DNA from: VGPE01 sp031431395 | GTDB taxonomy: Bacteria; Chloroflexota; Limnocylindria; Limnocylindrales; CSP1-4 | NCBI GenBank assembly: GCA_031431395.1 | Contig: JANPDJ010000066.1 | Location: 1-9,975, forward strand | DNA length: 9,975 nucleotides | Direction of reading: 5' to 3' | Shown here: positions 1 to 6,897 of the stretch, in pieces | Layout: each line of letters starts with the position of its first letter | How positions within the stretch are numbered: the stretch's first letter is position 1 | Notes under the pieces: generated by a model | Told to the model about the DNA's origin: nothing | The model's input: the letters and a program-made list of their open reading frames with translations, nothing else | Databases searched by the model: none | Program-made: the position numbers and the translations under genes

Positions 1-22
1 CGGCGGCCGGCGGGGAAGCGTG

Positions 23-31
23 TGCTATCTT
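23..31 (+). promoter_or_regulatory. Possible extended -10 promoter of rpmB
   Basis: The sequence TGCTATCTT combines a TG dinucleotide one base upstream with TATCTT, which matches the TATAAT consensus at four of six positions. This is an extended -10 layout and stands out in otherwise GC-only DNA. It would start transcription near position 38 and give an rpmB leader of about 50 nt. I see no convincing -35 box, and the window begins too close upstream to judge it well. It is the only AT-rich patch upstream of rpmB, so it is the best candidate, but it rests on one short motif. Confidence 0.4.
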
Positions 32-80
32 AGCGCCCCGCATCGGCCCCTCCGGGACCCGTTCCGTGCTCAACCTGACT

Positions 81-85
81 GAGGA
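81..85 (+). promoter_or_regulatory. Shine-Dalgarno of rpmB
   Basis: GAGGA lies 5 nt before the ATG at position 91 and is complementary to the anti-Shine-Dalgarno core of 16S rRNA. It supports the ATG at 91 as the start of L28. Confidence 0.7.
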
Positions 86-90
86 TCTTC

Positions 91-288
91 ATGGCTCGTG
101 AATGCGCGATCTGCGGCAAGGTGTCCATGGGCGGCTTCAACCCCCAATCGTCCGGGATGAACCGCGTTCGGGCGCACCGTCGCTACCAGCCCAACCTCCA
201 GCCTCTCGTCATCACCGTCGCAGGCGCGTCCAAGAAGGAACTTGTCTGCACGCGATGTCGCCGCACGCTGAACAAGAACGCCCAGTAG
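91..288 (+). CDS. rpmB: 50S ribosomal protein L28
   Basis: L28 is a small protein of the large ribosomal subunit. The 65-residue product has the usual length and the family landmarks: an N-terminal MARxCxxCGK block, the basic PNLQ segment (residues 34-37), and a C-terminal CTRC followed by a basic tail. Cysteines C5/C8 and C53/C56 form two CxxC pairs, which marks this as the zinc-binding (C+) version of L28; paralogues used under zinc starvation lack these cysteines. The start is set by the Shine-Dalgarno at 81-85. The gene stands alone on the + strand, convergent with the whole - strand cluster, and is followed by its own intrinsic terminator. The segment between GFNPQ and PNLQ departs from the common SHSxxxTxR pattern but keeps its basic character. 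Identification is secure. Confidence 0.97.
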   Translation: MARECAICGKVSMGGFNPQSSGMNRVRAHRRYQPNLQPLVITVAGASKKELVCTRCRRTLNKNAQ

Positions 289-320
289 GTTCCACCGCAG
301 CAACGCGGCCTATCTCGTGA

Positions 321-350
321 ATGCCCGGGGATGCCCGGGCGTTTCCGTTT
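321..350 (+). terminator. Intrinsic terminator of rpmB
   Basis: A perfect 7-bp GC stem (GCCCGGG at 323-329 with CCCGGGC at 334-340) encloses a GATG loop. The outer bases 321-322 and 341-342 can add an A-T pair and a U-G wobble. It is followed by GTTTCCGTTT, an interrupted T tract. It lies 32 nt after the rpmB stop, so it is placed to end the rpmB transcript. In the opposite direction there is no T tract after the stem, so it would not obviously terminate the - strand operon. The stem arises from a near tandem repeat of ATGCCCGGG. Confidence 0.75.
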
Positions 351-406
351 CTGGCCTCGGCCCAGTCTGACCGCCGGGCGGCCCTGAGTAGCGACGCAGC
401 CCGGGA

Positions 407-850
407 TCAGGCGGCAGTATCCAGCCAGATCGTGAAGGGCCCGTCGTTCACGAGTTCCACGGCCATCTCTGCGCCGAACTCCCCGCGGCCCACGCGCGGA
501 CCCAGGGCCTCCAGGGCACTGCAGAATCGCTCGTAGAGACGTTCGGCCAGGACCGGTGGCGCGGCCCCCGTGAACCCAGGCCGGCGGCCCCGCCGCGTGT
601 CGGCGAACAGGGTGAACTGGCTGACGACCAGGGCCTCACCACCGACATCGATCAGCGACCGGTTGGTCCGGCCTTCGTCGTCGCGAAAGATCCGCAGCTC
701 CGTGATCCGGCGCGCCAGGGATTCGGCGACGGCCTCGTCGTCCTCCGGCCCGACGCCCAGCAGGACCACCAGCCCGATGCCGATCCGCCCAATGACCTCG
801 CCGGCCACGCCGACTTCAGCCCGCGACACCCGCTGCAGCAGCGCACGCAC
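407..850 (-). CDS. dtd: D-aminoacyl-tRNA deacylase (DTD)
   Basis: DTD hydrolyses D-aminoacyl-tRNAs, and also Gly-tRNA(Ala), to protect translation from wrong chirality. The 147-residue product has typical length. It carries the N-terminal MRALLQRVSRAEV block, the SQFTLFAD motif (residues 77-84) of the active site, and the C-terminal NDGPFT motif (135-140), whose Gly-Pro (137-138) is the cross-subunit Gly-cisPro element that excludes L-amino acids. The dimeric enzyme is cytosolic. The frame stays open upstream to 1108, but homology begins exactly at the GTG at 850, which is 4 nt after the rpe stop, so I chose that start. No Shine-Dalgarno is evident; translation is probably coupled to rpe. It is the last gene of the - strand cluster and converges on rpmB. 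I see no strong terminator after it. Confidence 0.96.
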   Translation of the reverse strand: MRALLQRVSRAEVGVAGEVIGRIGIGLVVLLGVGPEDDEAVAESLARRITELRIFRDDEGRTNRSLIDVGGEALVVSQFTLFADTRRGRRPGFTGAAPPVLAERLYERFCSALEALGPRVGRGEFGAEMAVELVNDGPFTIWLDTAA

Positions 851-854
851 CGCG

Positions 855-1583
855 TCAGGCCGGGAAAGTCGGGCGGATACCAGAACGGCCTGCCTCCGCG
901 ATCGCGCGGATTCGCCCGATCTCGTGGCGCATATCGGCCGACCGCCAGAGGGCGGACCCGACGACGAGCGTATCTGCCCCGAGTGCGCCCGCCGTGCCCG
1001 CAGACTCGGCCCGGATTCCACCATCCACGTGCACCCGGCCACCCGGACGCAGGTAGCCACGCGCGCCGGCGCTCTTGTCCGCGGCTTGGGGCATGAATGC
1101 CTGGCCACCGAAGCCGGGCTCCACGGTCATGATGAGGACGAGGTCGAGGTCACCCCGAAAGGCATCGAGCGCACTGAGCGGTGTCCCGGGTTTCACGGCA
1201 AGGCCGGCCTGGCGCCCGGCCGCCCGGATCGCGTCGAGCGTGGGTTGGAGGGCCTCCGCGATCTCGACGTGGATCGTGATCGAATCGCAGCCCGCGTCCA
1301 GGTAGTCATCGAGGAACCGGCCCGGCTGCGACGTCATGAGGTGGGCGTCGAACGGCAGGCTGGTCGCGTCGCGCACGGCCCGAATCGTCCGCGGCCCGAA
1401 CGTGAGATTCGGGACGAAGTGGGCGTCCATCACGTCGAGATGAATGCGATCCGCTCCGGCCGCGGCAACGCGTACGATCTCCTCTCGCAGGCTCCCCAGG
1501 TCGGCGTCGAGGATCGACGCTGCGATCTCGATGCGGGTGGCGCCGGCTGCACCCTCCACGACACGGCTCGTGCCTCGGGTCAT
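855..1583 (-). CDS. rpe: Ribulose-phosphate 3-epimerase
   Basis: Rpe interconverts D-ribulose 5-phosphate and D-xylulose 5-phosphate in the pentose phosphate and Calvin pathways. The TIM-barrel landmarks are in order: ASILDAD (residues 22-28), HLDVMDAHFVPNLTFGP (48-64), HLM (81-83), MTVEPGFGGQ (152-161), VDGGI (186-190) and the phosphate-binding VVGSALW (207-213). The metal ligands by family alignment are H48, D50, H81 and D187; D50 and D187 are the acid/base pair. The 242 residues exceed the usual roughly 220, mainly from about 17 extra N-terminal residues. The ATG at 1583 overlaps the rlmN stop as ATGA, which supports coupling; a GTG at 1559 is an alternative start. The helix after the GFGGQ loop (about 167-182) is rich in Gly/Ala/Arg and lacks the usual Leu/Ile pattern, though frame and downstream motifs are intact. 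Confidence 0.96.
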   Translation of the reverse strand: MTRGTSRVVEGAAGATRIEIAASILDADLGSLREEIVRVAAAGADRIHLDVMDAHFVPNLTFGPRTIRAVRDATSLPFDAHLMTSQPGRFLDDYLDAGCDSITIHVEIAEALQPTLDAIRAAGRQAGLAVKPGTPLSALDAFRGDLDLVLIMTVEPGFGGQAFMPQAADKSAGARGYLRPGGRVHVDGGIRAESAGTAGALGADTLVVGSALWRSADMRHEIGRIRAIAEAGRSGIRPTFPA

Positions 1584-2821
1584 TCGCCCAGCCCGGCCGG
1601 TAGGGCCGCGCGGCTGCGCTCGCCGCGCAGGGCCACGGCGCTCTCGGAGACGATCCGCTCGCGACGCCGCGCCACGGCTGGGGCGGCCGGCTCCCCTGCC
1701 CGCTCCGCGGCGAGCTGGCCGCACGCCGCCCCGATCTCCTGGCCGCGGTTCCGCCGGATCGTGGTGGCGATTCCCGCGGCGCGCAGGTGGCCGGCGAATC
1801 GCTCGATGCGGTCCATGGGGCTCGCTTCCCACGGCGTGTGCGCGACCGGGTTCATCGGAATGAGATTGACATGGGCGTGGTCGTCGCGGAGGAGGTCTGC
1901 CAGCGCGGTGGCGTCAAGATCCGTGTCGTTGATGCCAGAGATCATCGTCACCTCGTAGGAGACACGCCGGCCGGTGGCGCGCGCGTGCGCCCGGGCCGCG
2001 TCCACGACCTCCGCGACCGGCCAGCGCCGGTTGAGCGGGACAAGGACGTCCCGCAGTGGGTCGCGCGCGGCGTGGAGCGACACGGCCAGTGTGAACTGCG
2101 GCCCCAGGGCAGTCAGCCGGCGGATTCCCGGAACGACGCCGGACGTGGACACCGTGATGTGCCGTGCGCCGAGACCGAACCGGCGAGGGTCGGCCAGGGC
2201 GTCAACCGCAGCGAGCACGTGGTCCAGGTTGAGGAGGGGCTCGCCCATCCCCATGAAGACCACATTGGTCAGGCGCTTGCCCGCACCGGCGAGCCGGCGA
2301 GCGGCATGACGGACCTGGTCCACGATCTCGGCCGTGTCGAGGTCCCGCCCGAAGCCGAGTTCGCCGGTCGCGCAGAACGGACACCCCACCGCGCAGCCTG
2401 CCTGGCTGGAGATGCACAGGGTGTGCCGTTCGCGCTGGCCGGACCGCGCCGGATAGTGCATCAGCACGGATTCGATGAGCGTGCCATCTGCCAGGCGGTG
2501 CAGCGCCTTCTCCGTCAGCCCGCCATCGCTCAGCTGGAGTTCGGTCTCGGGGATCGTGTCCAGCCGATAGGCTGCCTCCAGGCGATCCCTGAGTCCGGCC
2601 GGGAGGGTCAAGATGTCGGCGGCGCTCACTGCCAGCACGCTCCACACGCCGTCGAGAACCTGGCGGGCGCGGTACGAGGGTTCGCCGACCGAAGCCATCC
2701 AGGCGTCCAGTTCCGTGGGAGCGACACCGCTCAGTCCCGGACGGGGGTCGTCCCCGGCGTCGGTGCGCGGTGGCGGTATCGGTTCGACCACCGGCAGGAC
2801 CGGGCGGCTGGCGGCATTCAT
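1580..2821 (-). CDS. rlmN: 23S rRNA/tRNA adenine-C2 methyltransferase RlmN
   Basis: RlmN is a radical-SAM enzyme that methylates C2 of A2503 in 23S rRNA and of A37 in some tRNAs, which tunes peptidyl-transferase fidelity. The 413-residue product carries the CxxxCxxC 4Fe-4S motif (C143, C147, C150), preceded by the TLC cysteine C136, the SAM-binding GMGEP (191-195), the N-terminal helical domain with EPSYRARQ (47-54), and the AACGQL box (365-370), whose C367 corresponds to the Cys that carries the methyl intermediate. The full catalytic set is present. The ATG at 2821 overlaps the fmt stop as ATGA, and homology starts soon after; the frame's further upstream extension has no homology. The C-terminal tail after the Cys box is about 45 residues, rich in Ala/Arg/Glu and longer than in the E. 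coli protein. The Cfr resistance paralogue is less likely given the location and sequence style. Confidence 0.95.
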   Translation of the reverse strand: MNAASRPVLPVVEPIPPPRTDAGDDPRPGLSGVAPTELDAWMASVGEPSYRARQVLDGVWSVLAVSAADILTLPAGLRDRLEAAYRLDTIPETELQLSDGGLTEKALHRLADGTLIESVLMHYPARSGQRERHTLCISSQAGCAVGCPFCATGELGFGRDLDTAEIVDQVRHAARRLAGAGKRLTNVVFMGMGEPLLNLDHVLAAVDALADPRRFGLGARHITVSTSGVVPGIRRLTALGPQFTLAVSLHAARDPLRDVLVPLNRRWPVAEVVDAARAHARATGRRVSYEVTMISGINDTDLDATALADLLRDDHAHVNLIPMNPVAHTPWEASPMDRIERFAGHLRAAGIATTIRRNRGQEIGAACGQLAAERAGEPAAPAVARRRERIVSESAVALRGERSRAALPAGLGE

Positions 2822-3816
2822 CGGGACGGCGAGTATCCCACGGGCCGCTCGATCGGCTCGAGCACGAGGTCGGGGTTGGTCGTCTCCACGCGTTCCCGCA
2901 ACAGCGCCGGACGCCCACGGAGCGCTTCCGCGCCGGACATCCGGTTGCGCCCGGCCGGCTGGACTTCGCGCAGGACCAGGGCGCCCTCCGCGGTGGCGAG
3001 CAGCAACTCGTGCGGCGCCGCGTACAGATCGCCGGGCATCACGTCCGTCCGAGCGATGACCACGTCTGCATGCCAGACCGTGAAACGGCCGGCGGGAACG
3101 GCGAACCAGGAACCGGGCCACGGCTGGAACGCACGGACCTGGCGCTCCAGCGTGACCGCGGTCCGCGACGGATCCAGCCGTCCGTCATCGCGGCGCAGCG
3201 GTCGGGTGATCGTGGCACCGCCCGGCGGTTGTGGCCGGGCAGCCAGCTCGCCACGGACCCACGGGACGAGACAGCGCAGGAGCAGGTCCGCACCGAGGCT
3301 CGCCAGCAACGCCTCGAGCTCCGGGCCCGTCTCCGTTCCCCGGAGCAACACCCGGGTGGTTGCGACGATGGGACCGGTGTCCAGCCCTGCGTCCATCCGC
3401 ATCAACGCCACGCCGGTGCGCTCGTCCCCGGCGAGGATGGTCGCTGCGACCGGCGAGGCCCCGCGGTGACGGGGCAGCAGGGACGGGTGGAGATTCAGTG
3501 CGCCGAACGGGACGTTCAGCAGCGCCGGCGGCACGATCTGGCCGTAGTCTGCGAGGACGATCAGGTCCGGCCGCAGACCCAGGACGCCCTCGACCGATTC
3601 GGGCCGGCGGAGGCGCTCCGGCGCGAGGATCACGCCCACTCCGAGTTCACGAGCGGCGCCGGCGACCGGTGATTCGCGGATCGCGCCCGTCCGGCCGGCC
3701 GGGCGCGTGGGCGCGGTGACGACGCCCACGAGCGTGACCTCGGTCGAAACCGCGAGCGCGCGCAGCGCATCGAGCCCGAAGGTGCCGGTGCCGATGAAGA
3801 CGGTACGGACGCTCAC
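2818..3816 (-). CDS. fmt: Methionyl-tRNA formyltransferase
   Basis: Fmt transfers a formyl group from 10-formyl-tetrahydrofolate to Met-tRNA(fMet) for initiation. The 332-residue product has family length. The Rossmann-type N-terminal domain carries FIGTGTFG (residues 7-14), the LADYGQIVP stretch (88-96), the NLHPSLLPRHRG signature (108-119) and GLDTGP (144-149). The catalytic triad falls at N108, H110 and D146, the same numbers as in E. coli. From about residue 205 a C-terminal OB-fold domain follows (RPLRRDDGRLD, then VRAFQPWPGSWF at 218-229). The start is GTG at 3816, with AAGG 7 nt upstream. It follows def by 58 nt, the widest gap in the cluster, and its stop overlaps the rlmN start. Def and Fmt act on the same formyl-methionine and are commonly adjacent. 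Confidence 0.97.
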   Translation of the reverse strand: MSVRTVFIGTGTFGLDALRALAVSTEVTLVGVVTAPTRPAGRTGAIRESPVAGAARELGVGVILAPERLRRPESVEGVLGLRPDLIVLADYGQIVPPALLNVPFGALNLHPSLLPRHRGASPVAATILAGDERTGVALMRMDAGLDTGPIVATTRVLLRGTETGPELEALLASLGADLLLRCLVPWVRGELAARPQPPGGATITRPLRRDDGRLDPSRTAVTLERQVRAFQPWPGSWFAVPAGRFTVWHADVVIARTDVMPGDLYAAPHELLLATAEGALVLREVQPAGRNRMSGAEALRGRPALLRERVETTNPDLVLEPIERPVGYSPSR

Positions 3817-3823
3817 ACGCGGA

Positions 3824-3827
3824 CCTT
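3824..3827 (-). promoter_or_regulatory. Shine-Dalgarno of fmt
   Basis: Read on the - strand, AAGG lies 7 nt before the GTG at 3816. It decides the fmt start, because GTG alone would be weak evidence in such GC-rich sequence. Confidence 0.55.
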
Positions 3828-3874
3828 AGCCGTGAGCGATCCGTGGCGCTCGCCCGAGTGCGCGGGACCCGCCG

Positions 3875-4390
3875 CTACGCCAGTGTCCGCTCTGCCTGCT
3901 GGATCTCCTCGGACTCGTCCTCGCCGGTGCCGACGGGGATCAGCTCGTCCAGCGAGGCGAGATAGTCGATGTACAGCTTGCCCTCGAGGTGATCCAGTTC
4001 GTGCTGGAGCGCGCGCGAGAGCAGACCGGAGCCGGCCACCTTGATCCGGCGTCCGAACCGGTTCTGGGCCACGACCCAGACCCGCTCGCGGCGGGTGACA
4101 TAGGCGACGTATCCGGGAATGGACAGGCAGCCCTCGAGGTCCTGATCGTCCCCGTCCTCGCGGACGATCCGCGGGTTCACCAGCTCATGAAGATTGCCCG
4201 ATACCTCGATGACACACGCCTGCACTGCTTCGCCCAACTGCGGCGCGGCGAGCCCAACGCCCGGCGCGTGACGCATGGAATCCGTGAGGTCGTCCAGCAG
4301 TTCATGCAGGTACTTGCCGAAGCTGTCGACGGGCTGGCCCTTCAGCCGCAGCCGGGGGTCACCAAGGAGCACGATCGGTCGAACACTCAT
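3875..4390 (-). CDS. def: Peptide deformylase
   Basis: Def removes the formyl group from nascent N-formylmethionine at the ribosome exit. All three metalloenzyme motifs are present in the 171 residues: GVGLAAPQ (44-51), EGCLS (86-90) with metal ligand C88, and QHELDH (129-134) with ligands H130 and H134 and catalytic E131. The short acidic and glutamine-containing C-terminal tail (about 155-171) lies beyond the catalytic core. The start is the ATG at 4390, where homology begins. No Shine-Dalgarno precedes it; instead a -10-like TATACT sits 7 nt upstream, which suggests a leaderless transcript (see that entry). It lies 33 nt after priA and 58 nt before fmt, its partner in the formylation cycle. 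Confidence 0.97.
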   Translation of the reverse strand: MSVRPIVLLGDPRLRLKGQPVDSFGKYLHELLDDLTDSMRHAPGVGLAAPQLGEAVQACVIEVSGNLHELVNPRIVREDGDDQDLEGCLSIPGYVAYVTRRERVWVVAQNRFGRRIKVAGSGLLSRALQHELDHLEGKLYIDYLASLDELIPVGTGEDESEEIQQAERTLA

Positions 4391-4397
4391 GGCCGGG

Positions 4398-4403
4398 AGT
4401 ATA
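4398..4403 (-). promoter_or_regulatory. Candidate leaderless -10 box of def
   Basis: On the - strand the hexamer TATACT matches the TATAAT consensus at five of six positions and is followed by exactly 7 nt and then the def ATG. Transcription from this box would begin at or next to the A of the ATG, giving a leaderless mRNA, a layout well known in actinobacteria and Deinococcus. The absence of a Shine-Dalgarno before def agrees. No clear -35 hexamer is visible at 16-18 nt; leaderless promoters often have weak ones. This is a motif-based inference. Confidence 0.5.
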
Positions 4404-4423
4404 CCGAGGGGACTCCGTGTGCC

Positions 4424-6871
4424 TCAGAGGGTCGAATCTGGGTCGACATCCACGGACCACGGGGCGTCCAGACCGCCATCGAGGATGGCCCCTGGATCCT
4501 GCCCGCGCAGGAGGATGTTCCACCGCCAGCGCCCGCTGCGCCGGGCAACGTATGCAGGGGCGGGGCCGGCCACGGCAACGTCGGACCCACGCTCCGCGGC
4601 TCGCGCACGCAGCCGATCCGCCAGCTCGGTCGCCGCCCGTTCGGCGGCCTCCGGCTCGGGCAGGCCGACCGTCAGTTTCACCAGTCGCCCGAACGGTGGC
4701 GAACCGAACAGCCGCCGCCGCTCCAGCTCCGCGTCGTAAAACGCACGTGGGTCGCGGTTGACCACGGCCTGGATCGCCGCGTGCTCCGGCTGGTAGGTCT
4801 GGATGAACGCCCGACCGGGACGCTCTCCCCGGCCCGCCCGACCCACGGCCTGGACGAGGAGCTGGTACGTGCGTTCGGTCGCCCGCTCGTCCGGCAGGTT
4901 GAGAGCCACGTCGGCTGAGACAACGCCGACCACGGTGACCTCGGGCACGTCGAGGCCCTTCGCAACCAGGCTGGTGCCCACGAGGATGTCCGTACGGCCG
5001 TCGCGAAACGCGTCGAGAACGCGCTCGGCCGCCCCGCGACGCTCCACCACGTCGCGGTCAAGGCGTCCGACCCGCATCCCCGGCAGGCGCTCCCGGACCT
5101 CGCGTTCCACGCGTTCCGTGCCGCCCCCCAGGAACCGGATCCGCGGCGAACCGCAGGCCGGGCACCGCAACGCGGCCGGGGCAGCTGTGCCGCAGTGATG
5201 GCAGCGCAGCGTCATCCCGGCCTGGTGGAACACGAGTGGCCGGTCGCACTCCGGGCACGCCTGCACGTGCCCGCAATCACGGCAGAGCACGACAGACGCC
5301 GACCCCCGCCGGTTGATGACGAGGATCGCACGATCACCAGCCGCGCGATCCAGCCCTTGCAGGGCGTCGAACAGCGGCCCCGACAGGAGGCCCCGGTTGC
5401 CGGTGGCCAGCTCAGCACGGAGGTCAACCAGTTCGATCGTGGGTTCGGCGCCCGAGGGGCGGGCCGGCAGGGCAATCCGCCGGTAGCGGCCGTCGCGGGC
5501 GCGTCCCACGCTTTCGACGGCCGGCGTCGCACTGCCCAGGATCACTGGCGCGCCGGCAAGGCGCCCCAGTTCGATCGCCGTGTCGCGGGCCTGCAGGCGC
5601 GGCGTCCGGTCGCTCTTGTAGGCGGCCTCGTGCTCCTCGTCCACCACGATCACGCCCACGTCGTGGAGCGGCGCGAGGACCGCAAGTCTTGTGCCAGCCA
5701 CGATGTCGACACCGCCCGCGCGAATCCGCCGCCACTCGTCCGCGCGTTCGCCATCGCTCAGCGCCGAGTGGACCAGCGACACCGTGACGTCGAGATCCGC
5801 CCGGAGCCGGTCCACGAGCGGCAGCGCGAGTGCGATCTCGGGAACCAGGACGAGGGCCGGCCGGCCGGCGCTGAGGCTGGCCGCAATCGCTTCCACGTAC
5901 ACGGCGGTCTTGCCGGCCCCCGTTACCCCGTCGAGCAGCAGCGGCGTGGGATCACGCACCGCGATTGCCGTGCGAATCGCCGCCACGGCCTCAGCCTGCT
6001 CCGGGAGCAACACAGAACCGGTTGGCCGTGCACCGCGCCTACCCGGAGCACGCTGCGCCAGCGCTAGACGCTCGCGCTGGCGGATCTCCGCGTCCACGAG
6101 CCCACGCCGGACCAGCCCCGGCAGCGCCGATGAGCCGTGGCGGTCCGCGAGTTCCGCGGCGAGACGGCCACCTGCGGCGTCTGGCTCCATCAACTCCTGG
6201 ATCAGGTTCCGCTGCCGCGGGCCGAGCGGCCTCCCCTCCCCGCCAGCCACGAGGCGACCCGCCTCGTTGATGCGGATCCAGCGCTCAAAGCGCGGGCCGC
6301 CGGACGCCCCGGTGAGCGTCCACTCCAGCGAAACCCGGCCATCCTTCTCAAGCCCGCGAAGCCGACGGATCAGCGCGCCGCGGCCATCGGGAGCGGACAT
6401 ATCTCGCACGGCCCTCGGGCCTCCTGCCAGCTGGTCGAGCACCGCCAACTCGTCTGCAGTGAGCGCCGTGGCCGTGCCGGCACCTGCTTCCGGGGAGGGC
6501 GCGTTGCCCGGCATCGCTTCGGCCACCAGCTCCAGGCGCTCGAGGAACCCGGGTGGGAGCATCGCTCGCAGCACCAGCGCAGGGGGTGCGAGGTACGTCC
6601 GCGAGATCCAGCGTGCCAGAGCAAGCGACAGAGCAGGCAGCAGTGGGCCGTCCCCCCGGACGCGGTCCACCACGGGCTTGGTGGCGACCGACGGCCGCTC
6701 GAGCGCTTCGCCCAGGACCACCGCGAGGGCCTGCCGCCGCCCGTATTCCACGAGCACCGCCTCGCCGGGCTGGATGTCGGACAGGCGCTCGGGCAGGTGG
6801 TACGTGTACGTCCGGTTGCCGCCCCCGCCGGCCGCGTCGATGGCGACCTCGACAAGTGGCCCCGTGACCAC
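4424..6871 (-). CDS. priA: Primosomal protein N' (PriA) replication-restart helicase
   Basis: PriA recognises stalled or repaired forks and reloads the replicative helicase. The 815 residues show the full architecture: an N-terminal 3'-DNA-end-binding domain (about 1-105), a winged-helix region (about 135-265), helicase lobe 1 with Walker A GVTGAGKT (315-322), VPEIAL (343-348), DEEH (411-414) and GSATP (446-450), and lobe 2 with NRRG (520-523), VAKGLD (636-641) and QAVGRAGR (674-681). Inserted in lobe 2 is the zinc module of four cysteine pairs: C530/C533, C539/C542, C557/C560 and C570/C573. ATPase and zinc residues are all intact, so it should be an active helicase rather than a degenerate one. 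The start is GTG at 6871, 26 nt after gmk; only a poorly spaced GAGG precedes it. rpoZ and coaBC, often found between gmk and priA, are absent. Confidence 0.97.
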   Translation of the reverse strand: MVTGPLVEVAIDAAGGGGNRTYTYHLPERLSDIQPGEAVLVEYGRRQALAVVLGEALERPSVATKPVVDRVRGDGPLLPALSLALARWISRTYLAPPALVLRAMLPPGFLERLELVAEAMPGNAPSPEAGAGTATALTADELAVLDQLAGGPRAVRDMSAPDGRGALIRRLRGLEKDGRVSLEWTLTGASGGPRFERWIRINEAGRLVAGGEGRPLGPRQRNLIQELMEPDAAGGRLAAELADRHGSSALPGLVRRGLVDAEIRQRERLALAQRAPGRRGARPTGSVLLPEQAEAVAAIRTAIAVRDPTPLLLDGVTGAGKTAVYVEAIAASLSAGRPALVLVPEIALALPLVDRLRADLDVTVSLVHSALSDGERADEWRRIRAGGVDIVAGTRLAVLAPLHDVGVIVVDEEHEAAYKSDRTPRLQARDTAIELGRLAGAPVILGSATPAVESVGRARDGRYRRIALPARPSGAEPTIELVDLRAELATGNRGLLSGPLFDALQGLDRAAGDRAILVINRRGSASVVLCRDCGHVQACPECDRPLVFHQAGMTLRCHHCGTAAPAALRCPACGSPRIRFLGGGTERVEREVRERLPGMRVGRLDRDVVERRGAAERVLDAFRDGRTDILVGTSLVAKGLDVPEVTVVGVVSADVALNLPDERATERTYQLLVQAVGRAGRGERPGRAFIQTYQPEHAAIQAVVNRDPRAFYDAELERRRLFGSPPFGRLVKLTVGLPEPEAAERAATELADRLRARAAERGSDVAVAGPAPAYVARRSGRWRWNILLRGQDPGAILDGGLDAPWSVDVDPDSTL

Positions 6872-6897
6872 GGCCGCGCCGGCCTCGGGCCCACGCT

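Noticed and set aside
351..406. Possible terminator for the - strand operon after dtd
   Set aside because: Only a 4-bp CCGC/GCGG stem with no T tract is seen, and the strong hairpin at 321-340 has its T tract only on the + strand.
851..1108. Upstream extension of the dtd frame to 1108
   Set aside because: The extra N-terminal 86 residues overlap rpe, lack DTD homology and are low-complexity; the family N-terminus begins exactly at the GTG at 850.
570..1958. 462-codon + strand open frame opposite dtd, rpe and the end of rlmN
   Set aside because: It spans three genes with complete catalytic motifs on the - strand, its product is low-complexity and Arg-rich, and it has no family resemblance. 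GC-rich DNA keeps antisense frames open.
2826..2844. GATACT before rlmN as a -10 box
   Set aside because: It matches the consensus at only four of six positions, is 10 nt from the ATG, and lies within fmt at a coupled ATGA junction.
2822..3121. Upstream extension of the rlmN frame to 3121
   Set aside because: The first 100 residues lie within the end of fmt and have no RlmN similarity; the ATGA overlap at 2818-2821 gives a better start.
1787..3469. 560-codon + strand open frame opposite rlmN and fmt
   Set aside because: Same reason: both opposing genes are unmistakable and the translated product has no recognisable domain.
3834..3851. 5-bp stem (GAGCG/CGCTC) in the def-fmt gap
   Set aside because: The stem is short with an 8-nt loop and no T tract, so neither a terminator nor a riboswitch can be supported.
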